Below are positions 55,286-64,000 of a DNA stretch of 64,000 bases, in pieces; position 1 is the first letter of the stretch; each line of letters starts with the position of its first letter. Below the pieces are notes generated by a model. That model was not told where the DNA came from, did not search any database, and worked only from the letters and a program-made list of their open reading frames with translations. Origin of the DNA: Rhodamnia argentea (taxonomy: Eukaryota; Streptophyta; Magnoliopsida; Myrtales; Myrtaceae); NCBI RefSeq assembly GCF_020921035.1, contig NC_063159.1:5084001-5148000 (forward strand), given 5' to 3'. A program made the position numbers and the translations under genes.

Positions 55286-58200
55286 TCATGGACGTGAGTG
55301 TCTGAACAGCACTTTATCCCAGAATCGGTAATAAGCCAACCTCCATGATTTGACAAACGCCAACGGTCCACAAAATGCCCAGAAGCCAACGACGAATCCA
55401 AGAGGTGTGCCCAGGTAAAACCACTTCTTCTCGCTGTCATCGTCGTCGCCATCGTCACCAGCTTCTTCCGTCCCGCAATTTGTTCCCAGCAGGGGTCCAC
55501 ACAATCCGCTGTTGTTATTTGGGCATTTTGTTCCCAGCGGCTGTCCGCACAATCCGCTGTTGCCTTCGAAGGAAGTTGCTGAAAAGGTGAGAAATTGTTT
55601 CACTGCCCGGATGCTTCCCACAAGCTTATTGTACGAGAGGTTCAGGGCGGAAAGAAAATTCAGGTCCGAAAGCTGTGTGGGGATCGTCCCATTGAGGTCG
55701 TTCCTTGAAAGGTCCAACGACTCAAGTTGTTGCAGGTGCCCTAGGGATGGAGGAATTGGCCCTGAGAATCCATTGTTTGATAAGTTGAGGACATAAAGAG
55801 CTTTGAGAGCCCCCAGAGTTTCAGGTATTGCGCCATCTAAATTGTTGCATGAGAAGTCGATTGAAGTGAAAAGAGTCAAAATCTTCACCAGCTCCACTTC
55901 CAGACCTTTGATGGTAACGCTTACTGTGTCCTGATAATAGAGTCCCGTTAAGCGAAGAAAAGGATATTGGATGTGATTAAAGTCTACATTAGCCTTCATA
56001 GCCTCCCAATTTGCGAGCCATTGAGCAGGCACAGTGCCACTGAAATTGTTGGAAGATATGTCTAAAATTTGAAGCATCTTCCAAGTGCCATCAGTCCCTG
56101 GACATCCAACCCCTCCATGGAATTTGTTGGATCGTAAAACAAGGACGTGTAGACTAGGGATGCTCTTCAATTCACATGGAAACACGTCATCTATCTGGTT
56201 GTTTCCCATGTCTAAAACCTCCAGAGTTGTGCAATTTGCCAATGACTTTGGGAACTTCCCTTGTAAACGATTACCACTGAGATCCAAAGTCTTCAAACCA
56301 CATGTTCCAGGGAAATTGATGATGCTACCATCCAAGGCATTATTTCGCAGATTTAATACCTTGAGAGACTCCATCACTAAGCCATCAGGAATATTTCCAC
56401 TCAAATTATTGTGAGATAGGTCGAGTACCTCGAGAGATTCACCTTTGCAAATTGATTCTGGGATGAACCCCTGGAAGTTGTTATTGGAGAGGGAGAAGAA
56501 TATCGCAAAAGAAAGCGTTATGCCAATCGTTGGTGGAATGACTAAAGTGAAGTTGTTGCTCGAGAAGTCCATGTATGTGGCAAATCGCGGCAGTGGCAAT
56601 GTGTGTCCACGGAGACTGTTGTTATGGAGGTCAAGAACTATAAGAGTAGAAGTAAGATTAGGTGACGGTCTTTCAATATCATCTAGCAAATTGGACGAAA
56701 GATTGAGATACAGAAGATTTTGAAGCTCCCATATCCATTTCGGTATCTTGCCCTGAATTTGATTGACTGAGAGGTCCAGATATATCAATTGGCGTTGCCC
56801 AGCCAGAAACTCAGGTAAAGTCCTCAGATGGCAAGAACCCAACTTTAAAGTTGTAATGTTAGGGAATGAAGACGCCTGGGAAGCAGTATTTGTGGCATTA
56901 ATGATAAAACGATTGTAGGAAAGATCCAAATACGAAAGATTTTTCAGCTGCTGAACCAAATTAATGGGGAATGAGCCGCTGAAATTATTGGAAGAAAGTG
57001 AGAGGTACTTGAGCCCTCGGAGTTCCCATATAGACATCGGAAGTTCTCCTCCTATATTGTTGTTGCTCAAATCAAGTGTATCCAGTTCGTGCAATGTAGC
57101 ATTAAAAGATCCCTTCACTTGACCCGAAAATTGGTTGTTGGAAAGTTGAAGCCTCTGAATCGATGGAATTGTGAACAGAGATGAAGGAATATCTCCTTTC
57201 AGTGAATTGAATCGCAGGTCGAGAATAAGAAGACTCGAGAGATATTCCCATTGGGTTGAATTAATCTGACCAGTTAGATTATTGTGGGACAAAGTGATTT
57301 GTGTCAGATTCTTGGATTTGCTGAGTGATGGAATTGAACCAGTAAAATTGTTGAATGAGAAGTCCAAATAAGCCAGTTGGGAAAGATTGGTGAAAGAGCT
57401 TGGGATATTTCCATCAAAGTTGCAATTCACCAATTCTATTCTTGACAGATTCCTGAGATTACCAATCGATTCTGGGAGCCTCCTGGAAATATTTGTGAAA
57501 CTAAGAACCAGTGTCTGAAGAGAACCATTCTCTGGAAGTCCGAGCAAAGAGACCTGAAGGAGTTCGTTGAATGAGAGATCAAGGGTCCGAAGTGTTTGTA
57601 CCTGGAAGATGTTTTGAGGAAATTCTCCCTGCAGGCCGCAATTACTGAGTTGCAGAGTAGTTAAATTGTGGAAGTGGGAAAAGAACTCCGGGACAGTGGT
57701 AGACAGATTATTGTAGCCCAGATTAATTACTGACAGAGAACGAAGATCCACGAGGGAAGAGCAAGAGTCAATGGGACCTGATAAATAACAATTCATCATG
57801 CTCAACACTTGAAGCTTCGGCAGTGAAGAAGACAAGGCATTGCACCATTCATTGCCTGTAGCAGACACGTTCACTCCATCAAGGTACAACTCTGTCAGCT
57901 CGCTAAGAGACCCAACAAGCATCTTTAGATTCGGATTCTCGAGTTTCAGTGAAGAGAGCCCAGGCAAATATAGGAGAGATACATCAAGAGTGACCAACCT
58001 TGTCAAACGTGATATCCCAATTGGAACCTGCCCTACGAACCCGGCATTTGAAAGATTCAGGTAGACCAAATGGGTGAGACTGCCGAACCCAGATGGAATC
58101 TCCAAAGACTGGAAGCTGTTGTAAGCCAAATTCAGCCTCCGAAGATGATTGAGTCTGAAAAGACTCGATGAATCGTCAAGTCCACCAGTGATGCTCTCGT

Positions 58201-58444
58201 TGCTCAGATCAAGACCCGTGACTTGGCCACCTTCGCAGGTCACGCCATCCCAAGAATCATTGCTCGGATTCCATTTGATCAATTTAGTGGACAAGGAAGC
58301 AGAGAAGCTGAGGCTATTCTTCAATTCCAGCAGCAGCAATTTCTGATCGCCGACACACTGGCCCGAGACCAAAACCGTGCCTATGCTGAAGGGGTTGGTA
58401 TGTGCGAGAAGTAAGACCAGCCATAGGAGGAGCCAAATCCTCAT
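55286..58444 (-). CDS. Ve-like receptor-like protein, copy 3, intact, C-cap duplicated
   Basis: An intronless frame from the ATG at 58,444 encodes 1,052 residues with the same layout as copy 2: signal peptide, N-cap, LRR array, acidic linker, GxxxG membrane helix and short basic tail. The ten extra residues lie mainly in the C-cap. The motif NSGLCGQPLGTKCPNN is followed at once by NSGLCGPLLGTNC, from a 48-bp tandem duplication (about 55,477-55,562). The N-terminal half agrees with copy 2 (for example LSTKLIKW, KMLVGSLSELTEL), while from about residue 775 on it agrees with copy 1 (IPSLHVLVL, DISSNNFSGTVPAQWL). A recombinant origin or gene conversion is likely. Function is inferred as cell-surface pathogen perception through a SOBIR1-type partner. 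A second ATG 11 codons upstream is in frame. Confidence 0.92.
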   Translation of the reverse strand: MRIWLLLWLVLLLAHTNPFSIGTVLVSGQCVGDQKLLLLELKNSLSFSASLSTKLIKWNPSNDSWDGVTCEGGQVTGLDLSNESITGGLDDSSSLFRLNHLRRLNLAYNSFQSLEIPSGFGSLTHLVYLNLSNAGFVGQVPIGISRLTRLVTLDVSLLYLPGLSSLKLENPNLKMLVGSLSELTELYLDGVNVSATGNEWCNALSSSLPKLQVLSMMNCYLSGPIDSCSSLVDLRSLSVINLGYNNLSTTVPEFFSHFHNLTTLQLSNCGLQGEFPQNIFQVQTLRTLDLSFNELLQVSLLGLPENGSLQTLVLSFTNISRRLPESIGNLRNLSRIELVNCNFDGNIPSSFTNLSQLAYLDFSFNNFTGSIPSLSKSKNLTQITLSHNNLTGQINSTQWEYLSSLLILDLRFNSLKGDIPSSLFTIPSIQRLQLSNNQFSGQVKGSFNATLHELDTLDLSNNNIGGELPMSIWELRGLKYLSLSSNNFSGSFPINLVQQLKNLSYLDLSYNRFIINATNTASQASSFPNITTLKLGSCHLRTLPEFLAGQRQLIYLDLSVNQIQGKIPKWIWELQNLLYLNLSSNLLDDIERPSPNLTSTLIVLDLHNNSLRGHTLPLPRFATYMDFSSNNFTLVIPPTIGITLSFAIFFSLSNNNFQGFIPESICKGESLEVLDLSHNNLSGNIPDGLVMESLKVLNLRNNALDGSIINFPGTCGLKTLDLSGNRLQGKFPKSLANCTTLEVLDMGNNQIDDVFPCELKSIPSLHVLVLRSNKFHGGVGCPGTDGTWKMLQILDISSNNFSGTVPAQWLANWEAMKANVDFNHIQYPFLRLTGLYYQDTVSVTIKGLEVELVKILTLFTSIDFSCNNLDGAIPETLGALKALYVLNLSNNGFSGPIPPSLGHLQQLESLDLSRNDLNGTIPTQLSDLNFLSALNLSYNKLVGSIRAVKQFLTFSATSFEGNSGLCGQPLGTKCPNNNSGLCGPLLGTNCGTEEAGDDGDDDDSEKKWFYLGTPLGFVVGFWAFCGPLAFVKSWRLAYYRFWDKVLFRHSRP

Positions 58445-59599
58445 TTGTTCCAAGCAGAGTTTGTGAGTGTGGCACATACAAGGCGGAGCTGTGTTCCTAA
58501 TGGAAGCCAGATGAACACGAACTTCCTAGTATGAGAATCCTATCCAGCTGTGTTTGGTCTAAAATTCTTTTGACGTCCTATCATTAATTTTTCAGTCCCT
58601 ACGTGTGACTATCTTAAGTTGACTTGACTTGGGAATGCGCACACTCATAATATCAATGAGGCATCCAAAGATGGAGCCCTCAGGACTCACTTTCATGTTA
58701 CATTTTTTACGGATCTTTGAAAAGTTTTAGGACTTGATCGCATCATTTGAAAGTCTTAGAGATTGATTGTACCTTCTTGCCAAGCTTGAGGATTTCCAGT
58801 GCGGTCATCCCTTCTTTTTATCATCGTTAAGACCATCCCAAGAACTAACCAAACTCAGAAACTCAGTTTTAGAAACATATTTAGAAAAATCTTATCAGAC
58901 TAGTGAAATTGGTGAGATGCCTGACTTTATTTCTCGGTATCGCTTTCGGCCGTTATTCATAATTTTGGTTTTGGATTGCTTAAAACTCGCATCTTCATTG
59001 CAGTTAGATCATATGCTACCAGATGGAACTAGTCCATTATAGATGAAGATCATCGTATTAACGCTAGGATTTGACATTTCCAGAGGACTTACAACATGTT
59101 ATTGCAGCCAAGTGAAATTAGCAGACCGCATTTTTCATTCGACGTTATTGTTGACTTGAAGTCAGCAGTAATCACTAGTCAGACGACTCAGATCAATGAT
59201 GAAGTGGACCAGTCAATCAAGTCCAACTTCAAGCCCATGAACAGAGCAGGGATTTGAAAACCTTTCGGGGTTGAAATTTTCACACCCAAAATTTCCATGC
59301 CCCTTCCTAGAGCTGGGAAGATTGCACCTTTGGTCCGGTTTGGCGGGTACACACTTGGAGGAATCTTTATTTCATCCGAACGTGAAGGATGTTTCGGAAT
59401 GAAGGACTTTCCGACAATCGACAATTATGGAGAGGAAAAACATTGAACTTTAACTCCAATCGAGCCTAACGACCAAAGTACAGATAGCTGTCAGTTGACT
59501 TCACTAGAGAATGCAGAATTGTCGTTTCAAGGGTGCTCCCCTGGTCGATGATTTATAAAAAGTGTGTTGACGAGTAAAAATGAATTTATTTTCTGTGGA
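58445..59599 (-). promoter_or_regulatory. 5' flank of RLP copy 3
   Basis: TGACGTCC lies at 58,571-58,578 (about 127 bp before the ATG) and overlapping W-box cores TTGACTTGACT at 58,619-58,629. Otherwise it is colinear with the flanks of copies 1 and 2, without the LTR fragment found in copy 2. It ends at the target duplication of the solo LTR. Confidence 0.55.
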
Positions 59600-60809
59600 C
59601 CGTACTTGACATCCTGAATTCCAACCCATTTTCGAAGCTTTGAATAAATGAAATGTCTCATTGATGTATTTCGATCGAATCTCACTCGGAATTGATCCCT
59701 CTCGAGCAAACTAACCAAATGGAAATGACTAGCTAGGAAAATCAAGTACGTGGACCTAAGAACTTGATTCTGGATTGACTCTTTGGCCATGAAAATTGTC
59801 GAGGGAATATTCTGGATCAATATTCTAGTGTACGATTTCTTCACGGTTCGCCCCAAAGGATTCAGGAAAAATTAAAATTTGATTTGGAGATAGGAAAAGA
59901 CCCATTTACCCTTGAAAAATATCCAAGTTTTCACTTTGGCTCAAGGGCATTTTGGTCAAATAATCCCCTTGACCGAAAATGTTGACTATTCCTTGGTAAG
60001 AAATGACCATTTTGCCCCTCTTGCATTCAAGATACCAAAATATCTCTCCCAAAATATTATCCTACCCTTTAGTATTAAATGTTGGTCTTCTTCTCCAAAT
60101 TTTCAAGACAACATTCTCTCTTACCTCACTTCTCTCTCTCTCTTGGCCAAAACCTCCATTGTTGCCCTCCTTCATTGCTGGAGCTTAACCACCGCCGTGA
60201 ACTACCCGGGACCGCCGGATCTTCATGGATCAAAGCCGATTGAGAGGAGTTGCCGGAGCCGCCGGTTGGAATCAAAATTTCTCGCGACTTTCTCGCTGGA
60301 AAACTTGCTAAAATTGTGGTAAGTTGGTTCCTAACCTTATATTAGGTACCTAGGATGCTAATAGACTTGAGATTGCGTAGATTTGGGTGAAAAATTGGTA
60401 GTTTTTATCCATTTTTATGCCTTGGCCGAGAATGAAGCTTAGAGGAGAGAGAAAGGATAGTGATCTTCAATGAATAGTGATTTTGCATGATTAATAATGG
60501 AGGGCTAGGATTTTATCTTGACTTTTATGCTTTAATCCAACGGCCCACATTGAATCTTGTTTGGGAAGCTTGATCCGACGGCCGAGATTAATTCCTGCAA
60601 TATTATTGATTAATTGGATGGTGGAGATTAAATGTACGTTAGTATAGTATAATTGTATCGTACGTATTAAATGCCACGTCAGTATAGTATAATTATACGG
60701 TATGTATTTAATGTACGTTGGTGAAATTTTAATTATACGGTGGTTATTAATTGCTATGTTGGTAGAATTAATATCGTGTGGCGTAGATTAATTTTTGTAG
60801 TGACAAAAA

Positions 60810-61150
60810 TTAATCGTGTGGCCCGATTGGCCATTGGTCTTGTGTGACCTAATCGGGTGGTCTCGATTTATTAATTCTCTAACGTGAGTGAATCACGTGG
60901 TTTCGATCGAGTGTCTGCCCGGTACAATTTAATCGAGTGGTCTCAATTGGGCAATTGAGGAAAATTAGAAAGATCGCGTGGTCCCGATCTTTATTTGGAG
61001 AAAAATTAAGAAGATCGTGTGGTTTCGATCTTTCGTCGGAGGAAATTGGTGAGACCAGATGGTCTCGATCTACTAATCGGGGATTTTAGCAAGATCACGT
61101 GGCGAAGATTGATCGATCGGAAGGATTTAAGGGACCGTGTGGTACCGGAT
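60810..61150. repeat. array of ATCG...GTGG...CGAT hairpin motifs
   Basis: About eight units are spaced 40-60 bp apart. Examples are AATCGTGTGGCCCGATT, AATCGGGTGGTCTCGATT, AGATCGCGTGGTCCCGATCT and AAGATCGTGTGGTTTCGATC. Most can fold into a short stem (ATCG/CGAT, up to 7 bp) with a loop centred on GTGG. Confidence 0.7.
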
Positions 61151-61219
61151 GAGCGATCGAGGAATTAATGTTGATATATGGTCTTAAGTGGAATAAAAGA
61201 GAGGAGATGTGGAATTTTT

Positions 61220-61632
61220 ACCCCGAGGCGTTATGATGCGGGGTTCATATTTTATGAGACCATATTTTGCTTGAGACGTTATGACGCGGGCTCGGTTATT
61301 ATTATTTTTCCCCGAGCCGTTAAACGCGGGGTTATGCTTATTATAATATCCCGAGGCGTTAAACGCGGGATAGTGACCCGATGCGTTATTACGCGGGTCT
61401 GTCCGATTATAATATAGCTCGATGCGTTAAACGCGGGCTCTGGACCAATGTGGAATTTTATATGATAGCCTGATGCGTTAAACGCGGGCTCTGGATCAAC
61501 GTGGAATATTTATAATGGCCTGAGGCGTTATTACGCGGGTTTGTCCGGTTATAATATGGCCTGATGCATTAAACGCGGGCCCCGGACCAACGTGGAAGTT
61601 TATGCGATAGCTTGAGGCGTGGAACGCGGGGT
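61220..61632. repeat. array of GCGTTAAACGC hairpin motifs
   Basis: Ten units are spaced about 30-60 bp apart, with consensus CCCGAGGCGTTAAACGCGGG. The inner 4-bp stem GCGT/ACGC is kept in most units while the loop varies (TAA, TATT, GGA). Three units carry a single stem change. The array lies in the solo LTR directly after the ATCG...CGAT array. Confidence 0.75.
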
Positions 61633-62353
61633 TTGGAGCAACGTAGAATATTTTTATTCTAGTCTGAGACGTGAAATATCGATATGGGGGTAACGTGGAA
61701 TATTTGTGAAGGTATGACAATTTTTGGAGAAAGAATGGAATATTCGGGAATTTATTTGTGGAATTTTTTTATTGTCGGATGAATGGTTGGAAATTGCTCG
61801 CTTAGAACGTGTCTGGAGGTACTATTTTATCTCACCCTGTCGTGGGCTCTCATTTTTCAGACACTCCGCTTCAACAATGAATGATCCGTCCAGGAGATTC
61901 GGTATTCCCCGAGGTCATGGTACCTGGAGAAGATGGGGAGGTTGTAGAGCCATCGGATACGGAACAGCCACTTGAGCTTGACGAGGATGAGTTGGAGGCG
62001 AGAGATGATATAGTATCGGATAGCGAGGATGAGGCCTAGGGTAGTTGGCCTCTTGAGCTTTTGTAGAGTATTTTCTTTTGGAAGCATAGCGGGCTTTGAC
62101 AACGTAATCTTTTGTTATATGTGGTCAAGCCGGTGGCCTCTGAAGCCCTAGGTTTGAAGGTTGTAACAATTATGTCTATATGTACATAAGTTTGTTTTAC
62201 CGTCCCAAGTCATCGTGATGTTAATTGGTTTCTGTATGGGGAATTGTTTTCGCTTCCGCAAGTATTGTATTTGTTGACCTTTGGATCCTGGAGAATTGTA
62301 CACGATCATGGTCGGGTGGGATGTCGACAGCTCGCGGGGTTCGGGTCGTGACG

Positions 62354-62589
62354 CCGTAATTCCATAATGTTGATATTAAATAAAAAGTGATCCATAGATT
62401 TTTAATCTTGATAGCCATTTGTAATTAGCGATGAAATAATAATTTTACCATTGACAAACTAAGCGGTATATTGCCACTTGCTTTTAGATTTTACAAATGG
62501 TCCCACAAGTAACATTTACCGATGAAATAACAGTTTTATCATCCACAAATCCGATATTACACTAACGCTTATTCTTATATTTTACAAGG
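62354..62589. repeat. satellite R, copy C (right part)
   Basis: Continuation of block C after the solo LTR: CCGTAATTCCATAATG, then satellite units with cores near 62,440 and 62,530. It is cut off at 62,590 by the inverted LTR. Confidence 0.8.
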
Positions 62590-64000
62590 TGTCGCGACCT
62601 AAAAATAAATTTTTAGGTTAATGGATTATTAGGTTAATTAGATGAATTAACTAACATAATACGGACTCTCCCAAGTTCTACCAATCGCAACTTAGGTTTG
62701 ATTTTTAATTTAGGAGCCGCCACTAATCTTTTTTGGTAGGTAGATTAGATACCTAAATAAAGTACGGGAGAATACTTTATTTTCTGCTAACCTGAGGTTT
62801 AGGGTTCGGGGACTTGATTATGTTAATTTTTAATTAACACCCTTTCGGTACCAAATTTCATGAAAATGCCTTTTCCCGATTGATGATTTGTGATTTTGAT
62901 TTCCTATTTTTTTATTTTTCTGATTTTTTCATTTTTTTTATTTTTGGATTTGCCATTTTTTTTTTATCTTTTCGAATTTTTGAATTGAAACAAATGAATT
63001 TGAACAAAATTAAACAAAAATGCCTATAATATACCTTTAAATCCGATTTTCCGATAAATCTTCTCATTCCCGAAGATCCGGGTTAGAGCGAGATTTAATT
63101 CGCTACATTCTCGGGGATTCGAGCTAGTACGCGAATAGTGGTATAAGATATCAACGTCCCTTCTCGCCAAAGGGCAGAATACGAAATCTTATACTAAATT
63201 GCCGTCCCACCCCATAAGATCATGGTTAAGGCTTGCAATTTAATATTCCGAAGGGTCAGGCACAAGGGAGCATGTATTACGGGCAGTTTTATTTAAAGAT
63301 GTTCAAACATTTATTGAATTTTCAAAAAAATCCTTAGGGGATTCCGGAATTTTCAAGGAGATAGGCTCCTATCCACAAAGGATTGATATCTTTTAAAAAA
63401 AATGGAAAGATTATCTTCTGAAATTTTTCAAAGTATATTAGATAACTTCCCAAATTTTAAAGATGCATTCAATATTCCTAAAAAAAAAAAAAATCTGCTT
63501 GAATCTTGAGTTATTTGAATATTCCGAAAATATACCAATATTCTACAAGATATGATTATATAAGAATAATTCGAAATAGGCAACAATATATCTAAAATAT
63601 ATTCAAATTACAATTGTTACCTAATTCGCGGGTAACTTTCCAAATTCGAATTCCGCACCAATCTCGTGATTCAAGCTTGAAAACTGAATGATTGGCTAAG
63701 GGGATTTGCGCACGGATCAAAGGTTTCGGTGAAGGCGCATCTCGACTTGCAGCAGTAATTTTGACCACGAATCCACCTAAAAATCTCGAAACAGGGCTGG
63801 ACAGCAGCTGAAATTCGGCGGGTCAGTAGCTAGTTCAGAGGCTGTTCTTGCGGATTGGTGGCTGTTCGGGGATGCCAATAGTGCTTGGAAGTGGTTGGCA
63901 ATTTGCCGAGGTTACGCTAGAATTTCACATGCAAGAACTGGAACAATGTGGTTGATGTTGGTGGATCGGCGACGATGGGTTAGTGGACCGGTGCATACGG
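62590..64000 (-). mobile_element. 3' part of a Gypsy-like LTR, inverted, runs off the window
   Basis: It begins TGTCGCGACC, the complement of an LTR 3' end. The next 300 bp are the reverse complement of about 49,840-50,133 (GGAGCCGCCACTAATC, AATACTTTATTT and others). It is diverged but clearly the same family as the LTR at 47,766. Nothing coding is visible to the window edge. Confidence 0.75.

Larger units (their letters stand above)
59605..62353. mobile_element. solo LTR-like element, 2.75 kb, 5-bp target duplication
   Basis: CCGTA occurs directly before (59,600-59,604) and after (62,354-62,358). Block A has the uninterrupted site (GTGGACCGTAATTCC near 31,297). The right end GGTTCGGGTCGTGACG looks like a one-base-mutated version of the usual ...GACA end, and the left end CTTGACATCC is also altered, so the insertion is old. 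It contains two arrays of short hairpin-like repeats (60,810-61,150 and 61,220-61,632). A frame of 136 codons at 59,912 has no recognised domain. No internal retrotransposon genes are present. Confidence 0.78.
51066..62589. repeat. RLP block C (third copy of the segmental duplication)
   Basis: Same order as block B: ghost flank with foldback element (51,248-51,910), linker, LINE fragment, satellite L, RLP copy 3, 5' flank. Satellite R is interrupted by a solo LTR (59,605-62,353) and ends at the next LTR at 62,590. At its left edge the Copia part present between blocks A and B is missing, so satellite joins directly to GACGTCCGACCAAGG. Confidence 0.85.

Overview
The window is nuclear DNA of a flowering plant. 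It has AT-rich intergenic sequence, GT-AG introns, plant retrotransposon debris and plant-specific gene families. The gene set points to a woody eudicot. A Myrtaceae (eucalypt-like) source is only a guess from the receptor-like protein style and the large solo LTRs.

Positions 1-23,400 are the gene-bearing half. A decayed hAT-type transposase gene (BED finger, DUF659, hAT dimerisation) lies at about 5.56-8.22 kb. An aprataxin/bHLH140-like gene (P-loop kinase, macro domain, HIT domain, zinc finger) runs on the minus strand at 10.95-14.61 kb. It is head to head, across about 435 bp, with a plus-strand TFIIIA gene at 15.05-17.44 kb. The TFIIIA intron after finger 2 carries a plant 5S rRNA mimic inside a likely stop-containing cassette exon, the known autoregulatory device of plant TFIIIA. 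The TFIIIA terminal exon is tandemly duplicated. A minus-strand gene for a small coiled-coil protein that I do not recognise follows (3' exons at 19.0, 19.7 and 21.4 kb; probable 5' end near 23.4 kb).

Positions 23,700-64,000 are a repeat-driven array of three large, intronless Ve-like receptor-like protein (RLP) genes, all on the minus strand (26.8-30.0, 40.5-43.6 and 55.3-58.4 kb). Each sits in a duplicated block: degenerate LINE RNase H fragment, degenerate satellite of about 90-105 bp period, RLP, about 1.3 kb of 5' flank, and satellite again. Satellite on both sides of each gene is a ready substrate for unequal crossing-over. Copies 2 and 3 look intact. Copy 1 has a nonsense codon just before the membrane anchor. 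Copy 3 looks like a recombinant of the other two and has a duplicated C-cap. Two gene-less ghosts of the RLP promoter (about 36.3-37.1 and 50.2-50.9 kb) suggest further copies were lost.

Later insertions decorate the array: two 2.7-2.9 kb solo-LTR-like elements with 5-bp target duplications, Copia 5' ends, a 3' Gypsy-like end with a 2.4 kb LTR (a second LTR lies inverted at the right edge), and a foldback DNA element. No tRNA, full rRNA gene, CRISPR array or bacterial-type feature was seen.
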